Part shown: one piece after another, positions 49,948 to 58,722 of the stretch
Position numbering within the stretch: position 1 is the stretch's first letter
Layout of the letters: each line of letters starts with the position of its first letter
NCBI GenBank assembly: GCA_002425765.1
Contig: DIMW01000004.1
Coordinates: 182,385-246,384, forward strand
Source: Spirochaetaceae bacterium UBA5556
GTDB taxonomy: Bacteria > Spirochaetota > Spirochaetia > Treponematales > Rectinemataceae
Direction of reading: 5' to 3'
DNA length: 64,000 nucleotides
The notes under the pieces: model-generated
The model's database searches: none
Seen by the model: only the letters and a program-made list of their open reading frames with translations
Told to the model about the DNA's origin: nothing
Program-made: the position numbers and the translations under genes

Positions 49948-52292
49948 GCCCCAAAGACGATATCGATCACTTCCTCCATCCTCGATACGGGGTGAAACGT
50001 GAGTCCTTTCTTCACATGCTCGGGAATCTCGTCGAGGTCCTTCTCGTTCGCCGCGGGGATGATGATCTCTTTTATCTTGTTCCGTTTGGCCGCGACCGTT
50101 TTTTCTCGCAGGCCTCCTATGGGGAGTACCTGCCCCGTCAGGCTCAGTTCGCCCGTCATCGCGAGCCTGTCCTTGATGCGTTTGTTGAGCACGAGCGAGA
50201 GGAGCGTGGTCGCCATCGTGATGCCCGCCGACGGGCCGTCCTTGGGCGTGGCACCCTCGGGAATGTGCAGGTGTATCTGCCTCGACTCAAAAAACTGAGC
50301 ATCAATGTCATATCTCTGCGCGGCGATATTTCTCACGTAAGTGTAGGCGATGCCTGCCGACTCCTGCATCACCGGTCCCATCTGGCCTGTGAGCTTGAAG
50401 CCTTCTTTCCCCGGATTGGCCACGGCCTCGATGATGAGAGTGTCGCCACCCATGCTGGTCCACGCGAGACCGACCGCCATGCCCGGGCGTGTCGCCCGCT
50501 TGAGCTCGTCGTCGCGGAAGAACGGTTTGCCCAGATATTTTTCCACGGTGTGCTTGTCGATGATGAATTTCTCTTCTCGCTTATTCTCAATGACGATGCT
50601 CTTGGCTATCTTGCGGTGCGTCTTGTCGAGCGCTTTTTCGAGATTGCGTACGCCCGCCTCGCGGGCGTAGCCGTCGATTATCGCCAGAAGCGCATCCCGC
50701 GCGTATTTCACCTGGTTTTTCGCGAGCCCGCTGCGCTCGAGGCTTCGGGGAATGAGATAATGCCGCGCAATTTCGATCTTCTCCACATCGACATAGCCCG
50801 GCAGCTGTATGACTTCCATGCGGTCGAGCAAGGGACGCGGAATGGTGTCCAGGGTGTTTGCGGTGACGATGAAAAAAATGTTCGAGATGTCGAAGGGCAA
50901 ATCGAGGTAGTGATCCCTGAAGCTGAAATTCTGCTCGGGGTCGAGCGCCTCGAGGAGGGCGCTCGAGGGGTCTCCCTGGTACGAAATACCCATCTTGTCG
51001 ATCTCGTCGATCATAAAGACCGGATCGCGGCTCTTCGCGATCTTGAGCCCCTGGATGATCTTGCCGGGGAGAGCCCCGACGTAGGTGCGGCGGTGGCCCT
51101 TGATCTCCGCCTCGTCGCGCATTCCACCCACCGAAAATCTGAAAAACTGCTTGCCGAGAGCGCGCGCCACAGAGCGCCCGACACTCGTCTTGCCGACGCC
51201 CGGAGGACCGACAAGACAGAGAATCGTTCCCCGTGTGTCCTTCTTTAGCTTCCGGACGGCGAGATATTCGATGATGCGGTCCTTGACGTCCATGAGGCCG
51301 TAGTGATCTTCCTCGAGCACCTTCTGGGCATGCCTGATGTCGAAATCCGAAGAGAGATCGGTGTTCCAGGGAAGTGAACAGACAAGGTCGAGCCAGTTGC
51401 GCGTCACCATGTACTCGCTCGACGAGGGTTCCATGAGATTGAATTTTTCGAGCTCCTGTTCGACGATCTCCTTGATTTCCCCTTCGAACTTAAATGAATC
51501 GATCTTTTCGCGGAAGCGCTGGTAGTCGGAAGTGCGCGCGTCCGGTGCCATGCCGAGCTCCTGTTTGATAGTCTTGAGCTCCTCGCGTAAAAAATAGTCC
51601 CGCTGGCTCTTCTCGATTTTCTCGTTGATTTCGGCCTGCACCTTTTTCTGAATCCGCAGGAGCTCTTTTTCTTTACTGATGTGGATGAGGACTTTCTCCA
51701 TACGCTCCCGCACATCGAGCGTCTCCAGGATGTCCTGCTGTTCCTTCTTCTCAATATTAAGGATGCTCGCGATGAAATCGGCGATCTTGCCGGGATTATC
51801 GATGTTAATCATATTGAGGCGCATCTCTTCGGAAAAAAGCGGGTTGTTCTCGCTGAGCTGTTTCATCTCGCTGATGAGCGCGCGCGTGAGCGCCTTCACC
51901 TCATCGGTATCAAAATTCTCGTCGTCGAGATAGTTCACCGCGGCGATGATGGGAGGCTCCTTGGATATGTATTTCTTTATCCTGAAACGCTTGAACGTCG
52001 AAATAAAGATGTTGATTCCACCGTCGGGAAGATTGATCTTCTTTATGATTTTCGCGGCCGTGCCCACTAAAAAGAGGTTCGCCGAGGAGGACTCATCGGA
52101 ATCCTCTTTTTGCAGTACGAGCCCAATCATCCCATCCGCAGAAATGGTCTGTTCGATGAGCTGGATGTCCGGTTCTTTGCCGATCATGATCGGCGTGAAT
52201 ATACCCGGGAAAATTGGTTTTCCGACGAGAGTGACGACAGGAAGCTTGTTGGGCAAAATCTGGTCTATAGGTATCAGTTCGCTTGCCGACAT
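49944..52292 (-). CDS. lon: ATP-dependent endopeptidase Lon
   Basis: Serine-lysine AAA+ protease, 782 residues. The N-terminal substrate domain begins near LPVVTLVGKPIFPGIF, Walker A is GPPGVGKTS around 365, and the C-terminal protease domain has the catalytic serine in KDGPSAGITMA and the lysine downstream near KTVAAKRNKIKE. The N-terminal domain is full-length. A 22 bp dyad (ACGGACA-8-TGTCCGT) lies 42 bp upstream of the ATG. The molybdoenzyme gene is translationally coupled downstream. Confidence 0.97.
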   Translation of the reverse strand: MSASELIPIDQILPNKLPVVTLVGKPIFPGIFTPIMIGKEPDIQLIEQTISADGMIGLVLQKEDSDESSSANLFLVGTAAKIIKKINLPDGGINIFISTFKRFRIKKYISKEPPIIAAVNYLDDENFDTDEVKALTRALISEMKQLSENNPLFSEEMRLNMINIDNPGKIADFIASILNIEKKEQQDILETLDVRERMEKVLIHISKEKELLRIQKKVQAEINEKIEKSQRDYFLREELKTIKQELGMAPDARTSDYQRFREKIDSFKFEGEIKEIVEQELEKFNLMEPSSSEYMVTRNWLDLVCSLPWNTDLSSDFDIRHAQKVLEEDHYGLMDVKDRIIEYLAVRKLKKDTRGTILCLVGPPGVGKTSVGRSVARALGKQFFRFSVGGMRDEAEIKGHRRTYVGALPGKIIQGLKIAKSRDPVFMIDEIDKMGISYQGDPSSALLEALDPEQNFSFRDHYLDLPFDISNIFFIVTANTLDTIPRPLLDRMEVIQLPGYVDVEKIEIARHYLIPRSLERSGLAKNQVKYARDALLAIIDGYAREAGVRNLEKALDKTHRKIAKSIVIENKREEKFIIDKHTVEKYLGKPFFRDDELKRATRPGMAVGLAWTSMGGDTLIIEAVANPGKEGFKLTGQMGPVMQESAGIAYTYVRNIAAQRYDIDAQFFESRQIHLHIPEGATPKDGPSAGITMATTLLSLVLNKRIKDRLAMTGELSLTGQVLPIGGLREKTVAAKRNKIKEIIIPAANEKDLDEIPEHVKKGLTFHPVSRMEEVIDIVFGA

Positions 52293-52333
52293 AGAGTACC
52301 ACCTATTAAAACTATGATGAAAATCTAATCAGA

Positions 52334-52355
52334 ACGGACACCAAATACTGTCCGT
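52334..52355. promoter_or_regulatory. Perfect 7-8-7 inverted repeat upstream of lon
   Basis: ACGGACA (52334-52340) and TGTCCGT (52349-52355) form a perfect dyad with an 8 bp spacer, between the pfkB stop and lon. No T-run follows on the minus strand, so an operator is as likely as a terminator. It does not match the CIRCE element. Confidence 0.45.
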
Positions 52356-52380
52356 ATATGTAATGTAAGGAAAAATAAGG

Positions 52381-53424
52381 TTATTCGGCAAGAATTTCCC
52401 GAGAAAGCTCCCGCAGACAGCGCTCATCCGGTTCTGGCCCAGGCGACTGCAGGGCGCAGGCGGCAGCCCCCGTCCCAAGTTGAAGACACCGGTCAATTGG
52501 CAGTCCCACGAGCATCCCGGACAGGAAGGCGCCCGCGAAGGCATCGCCGGCGCCAAGGTCGTCTACCACTGTACACCGCGGCGCGTCCACGTGAATGCGC
52601 TGGCCCGATGCAAAGCAATCGACGCCGGCTCTATCCGCCTTAATCACCCACGCGATATCCGGCCGACACTCCCGTATATTCACGTCTAAGGCCTCAAACT
52701 CATCTCTGTTACAGAAAACGAAATCGGCATAGCGCTGAATCAGGTATTTGAGGGCTTCCCTGTTGCGCCTTGTCGCCTCCGACGATACCGCGTCGATCGA
52801 CACCATCTTCTTCATCATTCGGGCGCACTGAAAAAGCGGCTCCAGCATGCGAGGACTATCCGCGAGCAGTCCCTCCACGTGGACTATTCCGACTTTCTCC
52901 AGATCGAGGCCATCGAAGTCCATGTCGCGCACGCGGCGGGCCCCAGAGGGAGAAGCAAAAGTGATACGCTCGTGGGCAAATCCCTTGTCTGCATCACCCC
53001 TCAGTGTAGAGCTGGCTGTACAAAAAATCCCGGTACTCCTCTGTCCGCTGAGAGTGCCGAGAAGAGACTCAACCGCCGCGCGGGTTAAGCCGGCACGGAC
53101 GATATCACCATACACATCATCGCCAACACATCCTACAAATGAGGCCTTCGCGCCGAGCAGAGAGGCTACGCGCACCGCGTTGAGCGCAGAGCCACCTGCC
53201 GCGCAGGCAATGCTCCCCTGCCCCTGCGCCGTTCTTTTTTCAAGATATGAGAGGGCAAGCCGCGCCTGCTCGGCATCAATGTGCACGGGTTCTCCGGGCG
53301 CCAACCAAGAGAATTCCTCTATGAACGCGTTCCAAGCCTGAATTTCAAGCTCTACCGAAATATCGCACATGGCGTGTCCTATGCCAAGGATCCGCGCGCG
53401 GGAATATCCCTTTGCTTGACGCAT
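52381..53424 (-). CDS. PfkB-family carbohydrate/nucleoside kinase
   Basis: Ribokinase-like fold. The start has RILGIGHAMCDISVELE, the first PfkB glycine motif contains AAGGSALNAVRVAS, and the C-terminal signature VDDLGAGDAFAGAFLSG has the catalytic Asp. The overall pattern (AAGGSALN, CVGDDVYGD) resembles adenosine kinase-like or fructokinase-like sugar kinases; the substrate cannot be assigned. The frame opens at 53460, but ATG at 53424 has GGTGGG just upstream and yields 347 residues. Confidence 0.88.
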   Translation of the reverse strand: MRQAKGYSRARILGIGHAMCDISVELEIQAWNAFIEEFSWLAPGEPVHIDAEQARLALSYLEKRTAQGQGSIACAAGGSALNAVRVASLLGAKASFVGCVGDDVYGDIVRAGLTRAAVESLLGTLSGQRSTGIFCTASSTLRGDADKGFAHERITFASPSGARRVRDMDFDGLDLEKVGIVHVEGLLADSPRMLEPLFQCARMMKKMVSIDAVSSEATRRNREALKYLIQRYADFVFCNRDEFEALDVNIRECRPDIAWVIKADRAGVDCFASGQRIHVDAPRCTVVDDLGAGDAFAGAFLSGMLVGLPIDRCLQLGTGAAACALQSPGPEPDERCLRELSREILAE

Positions 53425-53469
53425 GCACCCACCATATGCTAGTGTGGCTCCGCCGCGCAAGCGGCGAGA

Positions 53470-53543
53470 GGGCGCTTGGCTCAGCTGGTCAGAGCGGCTG
53501 GTTTACACCCAGTAGGTCGGCGGTTCAAATCCGTCAGCGCCCA
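53470..53543 (+). tRNA. tRNA-Val (anticodon TAC)
   Basis: GGGCGCT pairs with AGCGCCC; the anticodon arm GCTGG-TTTACAC-CCAGT gives TAC, reading GTA. T-arm GGCGGTTCAAATCCGTC; discriminator A. It lies alone on the plus strand, divergent from the PfkB kinase. Confidence 0.97.
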
Positions 53544-53552
53544 TTTCATTTT

Positions 53553-54113
53553 TCAATATCCCAATAGCTGAGAGTAAGGTCTCGGTTCAAGCGCGCGTCG
53601 AGAAACGCCGCACCAGTCGACCACTTCGTAAAGCTGGCACTTCGCCTCTTCCTGCCCGATTCCATCCTGAGTGTTGCACACGCATTCAACTTCGAGGAAA
53701 AGCCCGAGGGGCGCCACCTCCACGACTTCCGCCACTATCCCCGTCTCGCTCTCCCAGCGCGTTCCGGTTTTTTGTTTTTTGTAGACAAATCGACCCTGAA
53801 GTCTCTCCACGAATGCCTTGAACGCGGCCTCATTGTCGATGCCGAACTCAAATTCGCGGTTGATTTCCAAATTCCCGTCGAAGGTCTTCTCTTTGAACGT
53901 GATCGTGGTGTGCCCCGCTTCTCTGCGAACACGAAAACGAAATATGCCGGGGTTTAGGGGGTCTCTGCTCGACACTTCCCAGTATTCGTCGCGTTTGTCG
54001 ATATTACCGACAGGACGCATGAACTTAGCCAAACGCGACTCTATCTCTTCCCTGTTCCGAATTCGCGCTTTAAGCTCGATCTCCACATTGTGGGCACTAT
54101 CTTTCACTGCCAC
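53553..54113 (-). CDS. CYTH-domain protein (class IV adenylate cyclase/CyaB-like)
   Basis: The 186-residue protein has the CYTH signature ExExK as VEIELKARI at residues 10-18, then RFRVRREAGHTTITFKEK and LFLEVECVC. Such triphosphate-tunnel enzymes include class IV adenylate cyclases and thiamine-triphosphatases or inorganic triphosphatases. Which reaction this one performs cannot be told from sequence alone. It follows gpmI by 19 bp and ends next to tRNA-Val on the opposite strand. Confidence 0.87.
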   Translation of the reverse strand: MAVKDSAHNVEIELKARIRNREEIESRLAKFMRPVGNIDKRDEYWEVSSRDPLNPGIFRFRVRREAGHTTITFKEKTFDGNLEINREFEFGIDNEAAFKAFVERLQGRFVYKKQKTGTRWESETGIVAEVVEVAPLGLFLEVECVCNTQDGIGQEEAKCQLYEVVDWCGVSRRALEPRPYSQLLGY

Positions 54114-54132
54114 GATTAATCATCCCTCACCC

Positions 54133-55788
54133 TTACGCCATTTCTAAAACCGACGGATCATAATCGCCGGGAGGCACATACCCCAACAGGTCTATGCATG
54201 TGGCGGCAAGGCTGGAGATGCCGAGGCCCTCGCGCAGCAGTTTGTTGTACTCGCCCTTATACTGAGGATCATAGATGACGCATGGGATGGGGTTAAGGGA
54301 ATGGCTGGTCTTGGCTTTAGGCTGGCCATCCGCGTCGTACTGCACGCTGCCTGTCTTTTTATCATGCTCATACATGTCGTCGGAATTGCCGTGATCCGCG
54401 GTGACGATGAGTACCCCACCCGCTTTTTCGATCGCTTCTTTTATTCTGCCAAGCTGAATGTCTATCCCTTCAAGGCCACAGACGACGGCCTGAAATACTC
54501 CTGTATGCCCTACCATATCCCCGTTGGGGAAATTGAGGCGGATAAACCGATACTTGTCCGACTCGACGGCGCCAATCACATAATCCGCTATTTCAGCGCA
54601 CTTCATCCATGGTCGCTGCTCAAAGGGAACCCTGTCGCTTGGTATCTCGACATAATCCTCGAGCGTCTCAGAGAATTTGCCCGACCTGTTGCCGTTGAAA
54701 AAATAGGTGACATGTCCGTATTTCTGTGTCTCTGAAATAGCGAGCGACTTTACTCCCGTGGAGGCCAGGTATTCGCCGAGGGTCTTGTCGATCGCCGGAG
54801 GGGAGACAAGAAAATTTTTGGGCACATGGAGATCGCCGTCATACTGCATCATTCCCGCGTAGTACACCTTGGGGTGCCTCACTCTGTCGAATTTGTCGAA
54901 ATTATCCTGCTCGAAGGCCGCGGTGATCTCAATCGCCCTGTCCCCCCGGAAATTGTAGAAGACAACCGAATCTCCATCTTCGATCGTGCCTATGGGCTTC
55001 CCATCTTCGACAATCACGAATTCCTGGATGTCTTGATCGATGACGCCGGGATTTTCCTTCCGATAGGCCAGGATCGCTTCTTCCGCGCTCTCAAACTGCC
55101 TCCCGACGCCCCGTATGTGGCAATCCCAGCCTCGCTTGACCAGCTGCCAGTTCGCGCCATAGCGATCCATGGTGATGTACTGCCTTCCGCCCCCCGATGC
55201 GATGCGGTAATCGGCGCCCTGCGCCCTAAACCGGTCAAGGAAGGCCTCAAAGGGAAGGACATAATCGAGGGCGCTCTGACTCCCCACGTCGCGGCCATCG
55301 AGGAGGATGTGGACGCGGACCCGAGGGGCCCCCTCTTCCCACGCCTGTGTGAGCATCGCCTTCAAATGGTCGATGTGAGAGTGCACGTTGCCGTCGGAGA
55401 ACAGCCCTATAAAATGCAGGACGGACTTGTTGGAAAGCACATTCCCAACGAGTCCTTTCCAGACTTGCCCCTGAAACATTGCTCCGCTTTTAATGGAAAG
55501 ATTGACGAGACAAGCACCTTGGGCAAACACCCTCCCGCAGCCGATCGCGTTGTGGCCCACCTCCGAATTACCCATATCGTCATCGCTCGGAAGACCAACC
55601 GCAGTCCCATGGGCCCTCAGCGTGGTCGCGGGACAGGTCGCCTTCAGCGCCCTAAAATGTCGCATGTCCGCCGCGAGGGCCGCGTCGCCCTCCTTGTATG
55701 CGCCATACCCGACGCCATCCATAATGGCAAGGACAACAGGCCCTCTCCTCCCCATCCATTTTACATTTTTCTTAAGAGGTTCAACCAT
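54133..55788 (-). CDS. gpmI: 2,3-bisphosphoglycerate-independent phosphoglycerate mutase
   Basis: Mn2+-dependent glycolytic mutase interconverting 3- and 2-phosphoglycerate. The nucleophilic Ser75 lies in DDDMGNSEVGHNAIG, and metal sites appear in VVLAIMDGVG (near 20), YGHVTYFFNG and VTADHGNSDDM. At 551 residues it is somewhat longer than the usual 510. An in-frame codon lies at 55800, but GGAG 6 nt before the ATG at 55788 sets the start. First of gpmI-CYTH on the minus strand. Confidence 0.95.
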   Translation of the reverse strand: MVEPLKKNVKWMGRRGPVVLAIMDGVGYGAYKEGDAALAADMRHFRALKATCPATTLRAHGTAVGLPSDDDMGNSEVGHNAIGCGRVFAQGACLVNLSIKSGAMFQGQVWKGLVGNVLSNKSVLHFIGLFSDGNVHSHIDHLKAMLTQAWEEGAPRVRVHILLDGRDVGSQSALDYVLPFEAFLDRFRAQGADYRIASGGGRQYITMDRYGANWQLVKRGWDCHIRGVGRQFESAEEAILAYRKENPGVIDQDIQEFVIVEDGKPIGTIEDGDSVVFYNFRGDRAIEITAAFEQDNFDKFDRVRHPKVYYAGMMQYDGDLHVPKNFLVSPPAIDKTLGEYLASTGVKSLAISETQKYGHVTYFFNGNRSGKFSETLEDYVEIPSDRVPFEQRPWMKCAEIADYVIGAVESDKYRFIRLNFPNGDMVGHTGVFQAVVCGLEGIDIQLGRIKEAIEKAGGVLIVTADHGNSDDMYEHDKKTGSVQYDADGQPKAKTSHSLNPIPCVIYDPQYKGEYNKLLREGLGISSLAATCIDLLGYVPPGDYDPSVLEMA

Positions 55789-55859
55789 TGATAACTCCAA
55801 ACTGCCTAATATGACCGCGCGATATCAACTTGCCCGCAAGCCTTGCGCGCAGGCATCCA

Positions 55860-56420
55860 TCACTCTCCAAAATACTCAATAAGCGTGTCGATGCCGACAT
55901 CCTGCACTTTTTCTTCATAATTAAGAAAAGGTAAACCAATGACAGAAAATGCGCGTACAGGCACCGCGCCGCAGCGCTTTATCATGTCACAGGTAGCGTT
56001 GATCGTGCCACCTGTGGCGATAAGGTCATCGATGATCAGAAAACGGGCACCTGGTTTGATATCTTCGAGGTGCATTTCAAGGACCGCCGAACCGTATTCC
56101 AGCTCATAGGAGCAAGAAACTGTCTTCCCCGGCAGCTTCCCTTTTTTTCTCACGAGAAGAAGAGGGAGATTGCGCTTGTAGCAGAATGGTGCGGCAAATA
56201 CAAAACCACGCGATTCGATGGCTGCGACCGCATCGAATTCGGTCTCTCTGTATAACTTGAGCATGGAATCGATGCAGTATTGAAATGCAACAGAATTCGC
56301 AAGAATACTCGTTATATCATAAAACAATATACCGGGTTTCGGAAAATCCGGAACTTTGCGGATTGCGTCGTCGAGGTTAAATCCATCAGCCTCGCTGTGG
56401 ACCGCGCTGTCATTCACCAT
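55860..56420 (-). CDS. apt: Adenine phosphoribosyltransferase
   Basis: Purine salvage enzyme turning adenine and PRPP into AMP. The PRPP loop RFLIIDDLIATGGT is at about 126-139; the N-terminal KVPDFPKPGILFYDITSIL and AAIESRGFVFA blocks are typical. The protein is 186 residues, about ten longer than most at the N-terminus. GAGG lies 8 nt before the ATG at 56420. It lies between gpmI and a small membrane protein gene, all minus strand. Confidence 0.95.
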   Translation of the reverse strand: MVNDSAVHSEADGFNLDDAIRKVPDFPKPGILFYDITSILANSVAFQYCIDSMLKLYRETEFDAVAAIESRGFVFAAPFCYKRNLPLLLVRKKGKLPGKTVSCSYELEYGSAVLEMHLEDIKPGARFLIIDDLIATGGTINATCDMIKRCGAVPVRAFSVIGLPFLNYEEKVQDVGIDTLIEYFGE

Positions 56421-56508
56421 ATGCTTTGCCTCTTTACCGCAGGGAATCGTGGCGCGACCTTATAGAAAGGTTGCGAGGTAGTATACAGAAAATGGCCTGG
56501 TATGTATA

Positions 56509-56982
56509 TCACTTGAGGATCGCTCCCAAGAGGCCAAAGAGAACGCTTGCGGCGGATGAAATCGCAATCTTGGTCCACATCTCACTGTCGGTGAGCGATA
56601 CCGAGGATGACCATGGGGCATACGCCGAATCAAAGTCATGAGAGACATATCTCGTTACGTCGAGAACAATGCCAGTATAAAAATAAGTGAAGGGGAAAAC
56701 CCCGATCGAAAGGATGAGGGTACGTCCGATCGTGCTCTCTTTGGCATCTTTGTAAGAGAAGCTTGGAAGCGTTGTCTGATTGGTCGACGAAACGGGCGGT
56801 GCAGACGGTTCGGACTGATTCTCTTCAGTATTAGCCGTTGTCTGCGAAGAGTCAGAGGCTTGCTCGGAGGAAGACGTGTTGTCAGCGCTCTCTTGCGCTC
56901 CCGCGATATGAAGAGGGAAGCATACGCTCGCAAGCAAAATGATGGCCATGAGCATACAGCCCCGCCTAAGCATTGTGGACAT
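56509..56982 (-). CDS. Small exported or membrane protein of unknown function
   Basis: A 157-residue protein with an N-terminal signal sequence (MLRRGCMLMAIILLASVCFPLHIAGA); cleavage after AGA is likely, and the upstream LLASVC is a possible but non-canonical lipobox. A Ser/Thr/Glu/Pro-rich linker (about 27-70) precedes one hydrophobic segment (about 85-105) and a C-terminal one (ISSAASVLFGLLGAILK). No family recognised. ATG at 56982 or 56973 overlaps the yggS end, so the two are coupled. Confidence 0.75.
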   Translation of the reverse strand: MSTMLRRGCMLMAIILLASVCFPLHIAGAQESADNTSSSEQASDSSQTTANTEENQSEPSAPPVSSTNQTTLPSFSYKDAKESTIGRTLILSIGVFPFTYFYTGIVLDVTRYVSHDFDSAYAPWSSSVSLTDSEMWTKIAISSAASVLFGLLGAILK

Positions 56983-57706
56983 CCCTTTCCCCGAAAATGG
57001 CAGTGCCAATTCTCACCAGAGTCGCACCTTCTTCTATGGCGATCTCAAAATCATTGCTCATGCCCATCGAAAGTTCACCAAAATTGGAAAAATGAAAGCG
57101 TTTTTCAACTTCCTTTTTCGCCGCGGCGAGCATCTTGAACGATTTTCGGATTTCCGAGCTATCTTGAGTAAAAGGCGCCATGGTCATAAGTCCGCAGAGC
57201 CTAGCGCTCTTGATGTCTACATCGCCTTCGAGGAACTCGGCATATGCCTCACAGCCGCGTAGAAGTTCATCGAGGTTCGGGAAACCCGCCTTCGAGGCCT
57301 CTCCCGTATGGAGCTCCAGGTAGAGGCGAAAAGGCTCCTTGCGTCCATCGATTCTCGTCAGTACCGCCCTAAGAGTATCCACGCTGTCGATCCCCTCAAT
57401 CGCATCGAAAATCGCGAGGGCCTTGTTGATTTTATTCTTCTGGAGTGTGCCGATCATATGAAGAGAAGCGTCTTTTATGGATACACGGATTGGCGGGTAT
57501 TTCGCCAGGGCTTCCTGGACCCTGTTCTCCCCAAAAAATCGTATTCCGGAGAGGTAGGCGTACCGCACGGCCTCTAAAGGATGAAATTTAGTCACCGCCA
57601 TGAGCGAAACGTCATCCACCGATCTCCCCGCGGATTCTGCGGCACGCGCGATGCGCTCTCCGATGCGCGCTATATTCTCCGCAATGACTGCTGAACTGTC
57701 CGGCAT
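56966..57706 (-). CDS. YggS/PLPBP family pyridoxal phosphate homeostasis protein
   Basis: PLP-binding protein controlling vitamin B6 homeostasis, 246 residues. The PLP lysine lies in LMAVTKFHPLEAV near residue 36, RFFGENRVQEALAK follows, and MGMSNDFEIAIEEGATLVRIGTAIFG closes the barrel in the family pattern. It overlaps the following small exported-protein gene by 17 bp. Confidence 0.94.
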   Translation of the reverse strand: MPDSSAVIAENIARIGERIARAAESAGRSVDDVSLMAVTKFHPLEAVRYAYLSGIRFFGENRVQEALAKYPPIRVSIKDASLHMIGTLQKNKINKALAIFDAIEGIDSVDTLRAVLTRIDGRKEPFRLYLELHTGEASKAGFPNLDELLRGCEAYAEFLEGDVDIKSARLCGLMTMAPFTQDSSEIRKSFKMLAAAKKEVEKRFHFSNFGELSMGMSNDFEIAIEEGATLVRIGTAIFGERDVHNA

Positions 57707-57744
57707 AGTAAAAATCTATCAGTGAACGGCGATCTGGGCAAGGT

Positions 57745-58722
57745 TTAATAAACGATTATGAGAGTTTTCATGGTGCTTCTATTGCCTGCATAATCGCTCA
57801 CCTGCAACTGCAGTTCATGTTCACCTCTCGTGAGCGTGAGCTGGCCGACGTTGTATGCCCCATCCGTCGCAAGCGCCTCCCCTGATGGCGCAGCCGTTCC
57901 CAGAAATGAAAGCCCGTCTTCGCTGCAGCCTGCGGCCATAAAAGAGGCGTCGACAACGCTCTTCCCATCCAGAATGACAAGGACCCGATAAGGAGCAGAA
58001 TAATTGCGCGCTCCTGGAGTTATCGTATCGAATGCATCGACATATATTCTGTAGCTACCTTGTACGCAGGTAATCCGCCTGTCCTTGGAGGCCGCTCCTA
58101 AATCGAAAGAAGCCCTGCCGCCGTCGGATTTAGTCAGTCTTGCACCGCGTATGACAGGCGACGTGCGGTCCTGAATCCACGAGGCGAGAAAAATCGGGTT
58201 GACCCAAAGCGAATTTCTGGCATCGAAGAGCCTAAGGCCAAAACAATTCGGAGGATAGACGCCTGAGCCACTTCCCCCCGAAAGCATCTCCTCTTTTTTT
58301 ATGGCCAGGCTGCCTATAACTCTTGTAGTATCCTGTTTTGAAGATTTGATACTCTGTTCTGCATTCAGACCCGAAATAAGGCTGATATAGCTCTCTGGAT
58401 GAAGGATTGAAAGAGCCCCTCCCAGCGGAAAGGAAAAGACCGTGTTCAGGGGCGCCTCAGCTTGAACATAAATGACCGTGCCGCTGGCGGGAACCTTGAT
58501 ATCGGGGTTTGCCGATGTAAGCACGATATCGCTTCTTGGAGTCCGGCCATAAAAGGGCCCTGTTTCATAAGGTTTTCCAGGCAATTCCGCAGCCATCTGA
58601 TCCGCGAGGATAGTCCCGAAGCCAGAGATATCCAGAGCCTCGGGTATTTGGAAATCGAGAGCACCAAGCGCTGAAGCGACGAGGTATAAAAAAATGAAAG
58701 CAAGATATGGTAGTCTCTTCAT
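57745..58722 (-). CDS. Exported protein with degenerate M23-like region
   Basis: The 325-residue protein starts MKRLPYLAFIFLYLVASALGALD, a clear signal peptide cut near ALG-AL. Residues about 65-130 (ASGTVIYVQAEAP; FPLGGALSILHPESYISLISGL) follow the LytM/M23 beta pattern but lack all zinc-binding His/Asp residues. The C-terminal 130 residues look like an Ig-type beta domain ending SDYAGNRSTMKTLII. Probably periplasmic and non-catalytic. Its ATG overlaps the end of the following gene in the operon (ATGA), so it is coupled to the propeller protein. Confidence 0.75.
   Translation of the reverse strand: MKRLPYLAFIFLYLVASALGALDFQIPEALDISGFGTILADQMAAELPGKPYETGPFYGRTPRSDIVLTSANPDIKVPASGTVIYVQAEAPLNTVFSFPLGGALSILHPESYISLISGLNAEQSIKSSKQDTTRVIGSLAIKKEEMLSGGSGSGVYPPNCFGLRLFDARNSLWVNPIFLASWIQDRTSPVIRGARLTKSDGGRASFDLGAASKDRRITCVQGSYRIYVDAFDTITPGARNYSAPYRVLVILDGKSVVDASFMAAGCSEDGLSFLGTAAPSGEALATDGAYNVGQLTLTRGEHELQLQVSDYAGNRSTMKTLIIVY

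Noticed and set aside
49992..51248. 418-codon frame antisense to lon
   Set aside because: Arg/Glu-rich shadow of the AAA+ and protease domains; no independent support.
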